Below, one piece after another: positions 30,870 to 33,879 of a stretch of DNA of 33,879 bases; within the stretch, counting starts at the first letter, position 1, and every line of letters begins with the position of its first letter. Location of the stretch: contig QHNR01000069.1 of assembly GCA_003218475.1 (NCBI GenBank), forward strand, positions 1-33,879. Direction: 5' to 3'. The position numbers and the translations under genes are program-made. The DNA is from Verrucomicrobiota bacterium (lineage in GTDB: Bacteria; Verrucomicrobiota; Verrucomicrobiia; Chthoniobacterales; UBA10450). The notes under the pieces are model-generated. The model did no database searches and was not told the DNA's origin. It saw only the letters and a program-made list of their open reading frames with translations.

Positions 30870-31766
30870 ATGCAACCGCGCACACCAATCACCTTAATCA
30901 CCGGCCCGCTGGGTAGCGGCAAGACGACATTGCTGCGACACATTCTCGACATCCACCCGGCGAAGATCGCCATTGTCATGAATGAATTCGGCGAGATTGC
31001 GATCGACACGAAAGTCATCGAAGGCAAAAACGTTCGGATCGCTGAGCTCGGCGGCGGCTGTGTTTGTTGTTCGTTGCTCGGCGAATTTGAGGCAGCGATC
31101 GGCGAAATTATCGAGAAAGTCGCGCCCGACAGGATTGTTGTCGAAACGACCGGGCTGGCTGAGCCTGAAGCACTCGTGTTCAACATACAAGAGGCGTTGC
31201 CGCAATGCCGACTCGACGGCGTCATCTCGGTAATCGACGCGGACATGCTCGTTCGTTTCCCCGAGCTCGGTCACACCACACGGCTGCAAATCGAGGGCGC
31301 GGATATTTTGCTCTTGAATAAGATCGATCTTGTTGAGCCAGCGCAGATCGAGCCGCTCGAAACAAAGCTGCACGAGATCAATCCGACTGCGGCGATTGTC
31401 CGCACCGAACGCTGCCGAGTCGATCCTGAACTATTGTTCGGCATCCCGCAGTTGCGGGAGAAAAAAGTCTCACCGCCGAAGCACAAACATCACTTGGAGT
31501 TCGAGTGGTTCACGTTCGGCTCGAAAAAAACTTTTTCGCGGGATTGCTTTGAACGATTTGCAGATAGTCTCCCCGCGGCCGTGATTCGGGCAAAAGGCTT
31601 CGTACGCTTCGCCGATGGCGCGCACCTTTTCAATTTTGTCGCCGGCCGCTGGGACCTGGAACCGTTTGAGTCGGCCGAGACACAGCTGGTTTTCATCGGG
31701 AAAAAAATCGCTGCGGAAAAATCCACGATCCTTGGCGCACTGGCTGAATGCATCGTTGAAAAATGA
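30870..31766 (+). CDS. COG0523/CobW-family metal-handling GTPase
   Basis: G3E-family GTPase of 298 residues. COG0523 proteins deliver metals (zinc, cobalt and others) to client enzymes. Seen: Walker A GPLGSGKTT at 12-20, the Mg-switch region MNEFGEIAID at 37-46, metal motif GCVCC at 63-67 (Cys64, Cys66, Cys67), Walker B VVETTGLAEP at 90-99 and NKID at 150-153. A CobW C-terminal domain follows, with a Lys/His-rich joint KHKHHLEFEWF. It sits between rtcB and archease on the same strand. RtcB is a Mn-dependent enzyme, so a metal-delivery role there is a reasonable but unproven idea. The TGA stop is part of the following repeat. Confidence 0.9.
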   Translation: MQPRTPITLITGPLGSGKTTLLRHILDIHPAKIAIVMNEFGEIAIDTKVIEGKNVRIAELGGGCVCCSLLGEFEAAIGEIIEKVAPDRIVVETTGLAEPEALVFNIQEALPQCRLDGVISVIDADMLVRFPELGHTTRLQIEGADILLLNKIDLVEPAQIEPLETKLHEINPTAAIVRTERCRVDPELLFGIPQLREKKVSPPKHKHHLEFEWFTFGSKKTFSRDCFERFADSLPAAVIRAKGFVRFADGAHLFNFVAGRWDLEPFESAETQLVFIGKKIAAEKSTILGALAECIVEK

Positions 31767-31877
31767 CGAAGGACGAAGGAATGACGAAACCCAAATGACA
31801 AAGCGATCAGCATCGAGTTCGCGTTCTGTTTTCGTCATTTGTCATTAATTCGGCATTCGTCATTAGTTCATTCGTCA
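31761..31877. repeat. aatgacgaa-word inverted repeat between cobW-like gene and archease
   Basis: Left part 31761-31805 iterates aatgacgaa, ggacgaa and aatgaca. Right part 31830-31877 iterates the inverse ttcgtcatt, tgtcatt, attcgtcatt, attcgtcac. It fills the gap between the two genes and contains the TGA of the cobW-like gene at 31764-31766. Confidence 0.85.
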
Positions 31878-31885
31878 CTCCCCTC

Positions 31886-32317
31886 ATGCCTTACCATTAT
31901 CTCGAAGAAATCGGCACTGCAGACATCGCATTCGAAGCGACCGGACGCGACCTGCTGGAATTGTTCATGGCCACGGCCGACGCGACGATGAACGTGATGA
32001 TCGACAATCTGGATGCGATTGAACCGCGCGAAACACGACATATCGAACTGGTTAACGATAAGCTCGACATGTTGCTGTTCGATTTTTTGCAGGAGCTTAT
32101 TTACTTCAAGGATGCGGAGCAGCTTTTGCTGCGAGTGCGCGAGGTGTCGATCGACGAGAAAGATGGAGAATTTTTTCTGAAAGCCAAAACCGCGGGCGAA
32201 CCGCTGGACGCGGCACGGCATCATCAGCGGGCCGACGTTAAGGCGGTCACACTGCATGATTTCTCCGTTGAAAAACAGGACGAGGGATGGAAGGCAAGAG
32301 TGCTTTTGGATATCTGA
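31886..32317 (+). CDS. Archease (RtcB activator)
   Basis: 143 residues. Archease helps RtcB form the covalent His-GMP and turn over. Seen: the N-terminal YHYLEEIGTADIAFEATGRD at 3-22 with the metal-site Asp, LFMATADATMNVMID, the helix LLFDFLQELIYFKDAEQLLL, and a C-terminal VKAVTLHDFSVEKQDEGWKA then RVLLDI, which matches the usual archease ending. The first ATG after the repeat is used; no clear ribosome site. The stop overlaps a perfect palindrome by one base. Confidence 0.93.
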   Translation: MPYHYLEEIGTADIAFEATGRDLLELFMATADATMNVMIDNLDAIEPRETRHIELVNDKLDMLLFDFLQELIYFKDAEQLLLRVREVSIDEKDGEFFLKAKTAGEPLDAARHHQRADVKAVTLHDFSVEKQDEGWKARVLLDI

Positions 32318-32338
32318 ATCGAGCTCTAGAGCTCGATT
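32317..32338. repeat. Perfect 22-bp palindrome at the archease stop
   Basis: The sequence from aatcgagctc to gagctcgatt is self-complementary over 22 bp (centre tctaga). Its first base is the last base of the archease TGA. Without a loop it is a poor terminator but a good cruciform or protein site. The 313 bp from 32318 to 32630 contain no gene; they hold this palindrome, the 91-bp repeat copy B and the inverted repeat at 32543-32621. Confidence 0.85.
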
Positions 32339-32363
32339 TAAGCGAATGTTCCAGCCGATTTGA

Positions 32364-32454
32364 AAAGCGATGCGAAGACGCATCGCACTCCAAAGCACTG
32401 CGTGCGAAATCGATGACGTGGTTATTCCTTTTTTGCGAAAGCTTTTGGAGTGCG
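32364..32454. repeat. 91-bp dispersed repeat, copy B (inverse of 3321-3411)
   Basis: Starts with the hairpin gcgatgcg/cgcatcgc, continues cactccaaagcact and gcgtgcgaaat, and ends agcttttggagtgcg. Aligns without gaps to the reverse complement of 3321-3411. Confidence 0.8.
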
Positions 32455-32542
32455 CACTGCCTGCCCGCCCGTGTGCGGGCGTCCTTGGGTCGCTTTGGTA
32501 TGACGGAGCGAAGGCGATGGTGCTGTTGGACAATTGAAAGAA

Positions 32543-32621
32543 TGCTGTAGAGTGCGCTGTCCTCAGCGCAGTCTTCTGCAGCGTGAATGAAAATCCGCTG
32601 AGGACAGCGGACACTACAGCA
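32543..32621. repeat. Inverted repeat with 26-bp arms downstream of the HtrA gene
   Basis: 32543-32568 (tgctgtagagtgcgctgtcc and on) and 32596-32621 (ending acactacagca) are inverse copies with about three mismatches. It lies 10 nt beyond the HtrA stop, so it could act as that gene's 3' end structure. Confidence 0.85.
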
Positions 32622-32630
32622 CAAAGGACT

Positions 32631-33879
32631 TTATTTTGGTTCCAGGGCGACGAAGCCGCTGCGGCCCTGGCTCCAGACGCGGATCAGAATCTTTTCGTTA
32701 GGCTTCAATCTTTTGCTGATGGCAACCAGGTCCTTCGCGTTTTTGACAGGCTGCTTGTTCACTTCCTGAATCACGTCGCCTTCGCGCAGGCCAGCCTTTG
32801 CGGCGGACGACTCGGCATCAATTTCGGCAATCACGGCTCCTTTGACGTCCTTTGAAAGATTAAGCGCGTTGCGGATCTCATCCGTGATATCCGCGACCGC
32901 GACGCCGCCGAACACGGTTGCCTTTTCAGGATGAGTGCTTTCTTCAGGCGACGCCTCCGCGCCCTCCTCCGCCACACCCGCAGGCATTTCAGCAAGCTCG
33001 ACATTGAATGTTTTCTCCTGCCCTTCGCGGTTGACATCGAGCTGCACGTTTGTTCCGGGCGCCATTGAGCCAATCATCAAACGCAGTTCGCGCGCATCGC
33101 TGACTTTCTTCCTGTTCACGGCTGTCATCACATCACCGGTTTTTATCCCGCCCTTTTCCGCAGGGCTTTTGGGCGTGACCTCGCCCACGAGCGCTCCAGT
33201 CAACTGCCCCTTGAGCTTCATCGCTTCAGCTAGCTCGGGCGTGAGCGTTTGCACCGACGCGCCGATATAACCGCGCACCACGCGACCTTTTTCGCGCAAG
33301 CTCTGCATCACGTCGCGCGCGAGATTCGCGGGGATCGCAAAGCCAACGCCCTGGTTTCCACCGCTTCGGCTGAAAATCGCTGTGTTAATACCTAGCAATC
33401 GACCCGCGGCATCGACCAGCGCGCCGCCGGAGTTGCCCATGTTAATCGCCGCGTCCGTCTGGATGAAATTTTCATAATCAACAATGCCCACACCGCCGCG
33501 TCCCACGGCACTTATGATACCCATCGTGACCGTTTGTCGGAGGCCAAACGGATTGCCGATTGCGAGCACAATGTCCCCGGCACGCGCTTTCTCACTATCG
33601 GCAAACGTGATCCCCGGCAGATTTTTCTCGTCGATTTTCAGCAACGCCACGTCAGTGCCTGGATCGGTTCCGATTTTCCTGGCCTTGTATTTTCGGAGGT
33701 CTATCCCGAGGCCCACCATGATTTCTTCCGCGCCAGAAACGACGTGGTTGGCAGTGAGAATGTATCCGTCTGGACTGACAATCACGCCGGAGCCGAGGCC
33801 TTGCAGAGTTTGTTTGCCTTGTCTTTGGGGAAGTTGTCCACCAAAAAACTGGCGCAAGGTGTCGTCACCAAATGGAAAC
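32631..33879 (-). CDS. HtrA/DegP-family serine protease with two PDZ domains (N-terminus cut by window edge)
   Basis: Periplasmic protease/chaperone of the Do family, which degrades misfolded envelope proteins. 415 residues are visible; the frame is open to the right edge, starting in the typical loop (F)PFGDDTLRQFFGG. The catalytic triad lies at about residues 45 (TANHVV), 76 (TDVALLKI) and 150 (GNSGGALVD) of the visible part. The first PDZ begins near VVRGYIGASVQTLTPELAEA and the second near VADITDEIRNALNLS. Between them is an Ala/Glu-rich linker. The signal peptide and start are outside the window. Its 3' end is followed closely by an inverted repeat. Confidence 0.95.
   Translation of the reverse strand, partial: FPFGDDTLRQFFGGQLPQRQGKQTLQGLGSGVIVSPDGYILTANHVVSGAEEIMVGLGIDLRKYKARKIGTDPGTDVALLKIDEKNLPGITFADSEKARAGDIVLAIGNPFGLRQTVTMGIISAVGRGGVGIVDYENFIQTDAAINMGNSGGALVDAAGRLLGINTAIFSRSGGNQGVGFAIPANLARDVMQSLREKGRVVRGYIGASVQTLTPELAEAMKLKGQLTGALVGEVTPKSPAEKGGIKTGDVMTAVNRKKVSDARELRLMIGSMAPGTNVQLDVNREGQEKTFNVELAEMPAGVAEEGAEASPEESTHPEKATVFGGVAVADITDEIRNALNLSKDVKGAVIAEIDAESSAAKAGLREGDVIQEVNKQPVKNAKDLVAISKRLKPNEKILIRVWSQGRSGFVALEPK

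Overview
The window is about 34 kb of bacterial DNA, moderately GC-rich, with genes on both strands, one tRNA, two broken genes and unusually many palindromic repeats in the gaps. The best lineage clue is a protein of the Minf_1886 family at 9405-9851, a family known from Verrucomicrobia and Planctomycetes. Together with a decayed large patatin-like membrane protein, archease/RtcB and the repeat-filled gaps, this suggests a soil-type Verrucomicrobiota (Spartobacteria/Chthoniobacterales-like). That placement is an inference.

Layout. 1-3223 (minus): Lhr-type helicase (cut by the window edge), a family 2 glycosyltransferase and a secreted isoaspartyl peptidase/asparaginase. 3468-6077 (plus): mlaE-mlaF-mlaD lipid-transport operon with overlapping genes. 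6222-11227 (minus): a run of MA-like secreted protein, possible 23-residue small ORF, Minf_1886 protein, two-domain M16 peptidase and DUF1844 protein. 11477-12964 (plus): two paralogous secreted Tyr/Gly-rich proteins with C-terminal peptidoglycan-binding domains; the second is frameshifted, and both are followed by near-identical terminator stems. 13059-15533 (minus): patatin-like pseudogene. 15794-15867 (plus): tRNA-Arg(UCU). 15931-18848 (minus): Ada-type repair protein, DUF1203 protein, class A beta-lactamase and hot-dog thioesterase. 19012-22511 (minus): prpD-prpB-prpC methylcitrate-cycle genes, with an AMP-forming acyl-CoA synthetase divergent at 22708. 24716-26659 (plus): MBL-fold hydrolase and CapA-family protein. 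26743-29134: divergent otsB and otsA (trehalose synthesis). 29238-32317 (plus): rtcB, a COG0523/CobW GTPase and archease. 32631-33879 (minus): HtrA/DegP-like protease, cut by the right edge.

Working together: the prp genes and the acyl-CoA synthetase can take propionate to pyruvate and succinate. OtsA and OtsB make trehalose. RtcB and archease form an RNA-ligation pair, with a possible metal-handling GTPase between them. MlaE/F/D form the core of an outer-membrane lipid transporter.

The most striking feature is the repeats. Most gaps hold a palindromic element, several built from an iterated 6-9 nt word that differs from site to site. In at least eight genes (glycosyltransferase, ada, prpD, capA-like, otsB, otsA, cobW, archease) the stop codon, and sometimes a C-terminal tail, lies in or at the edge of such an element. 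One element at 26656-26746 supplies TGA stops to two convergent genes from its two inverted ends.
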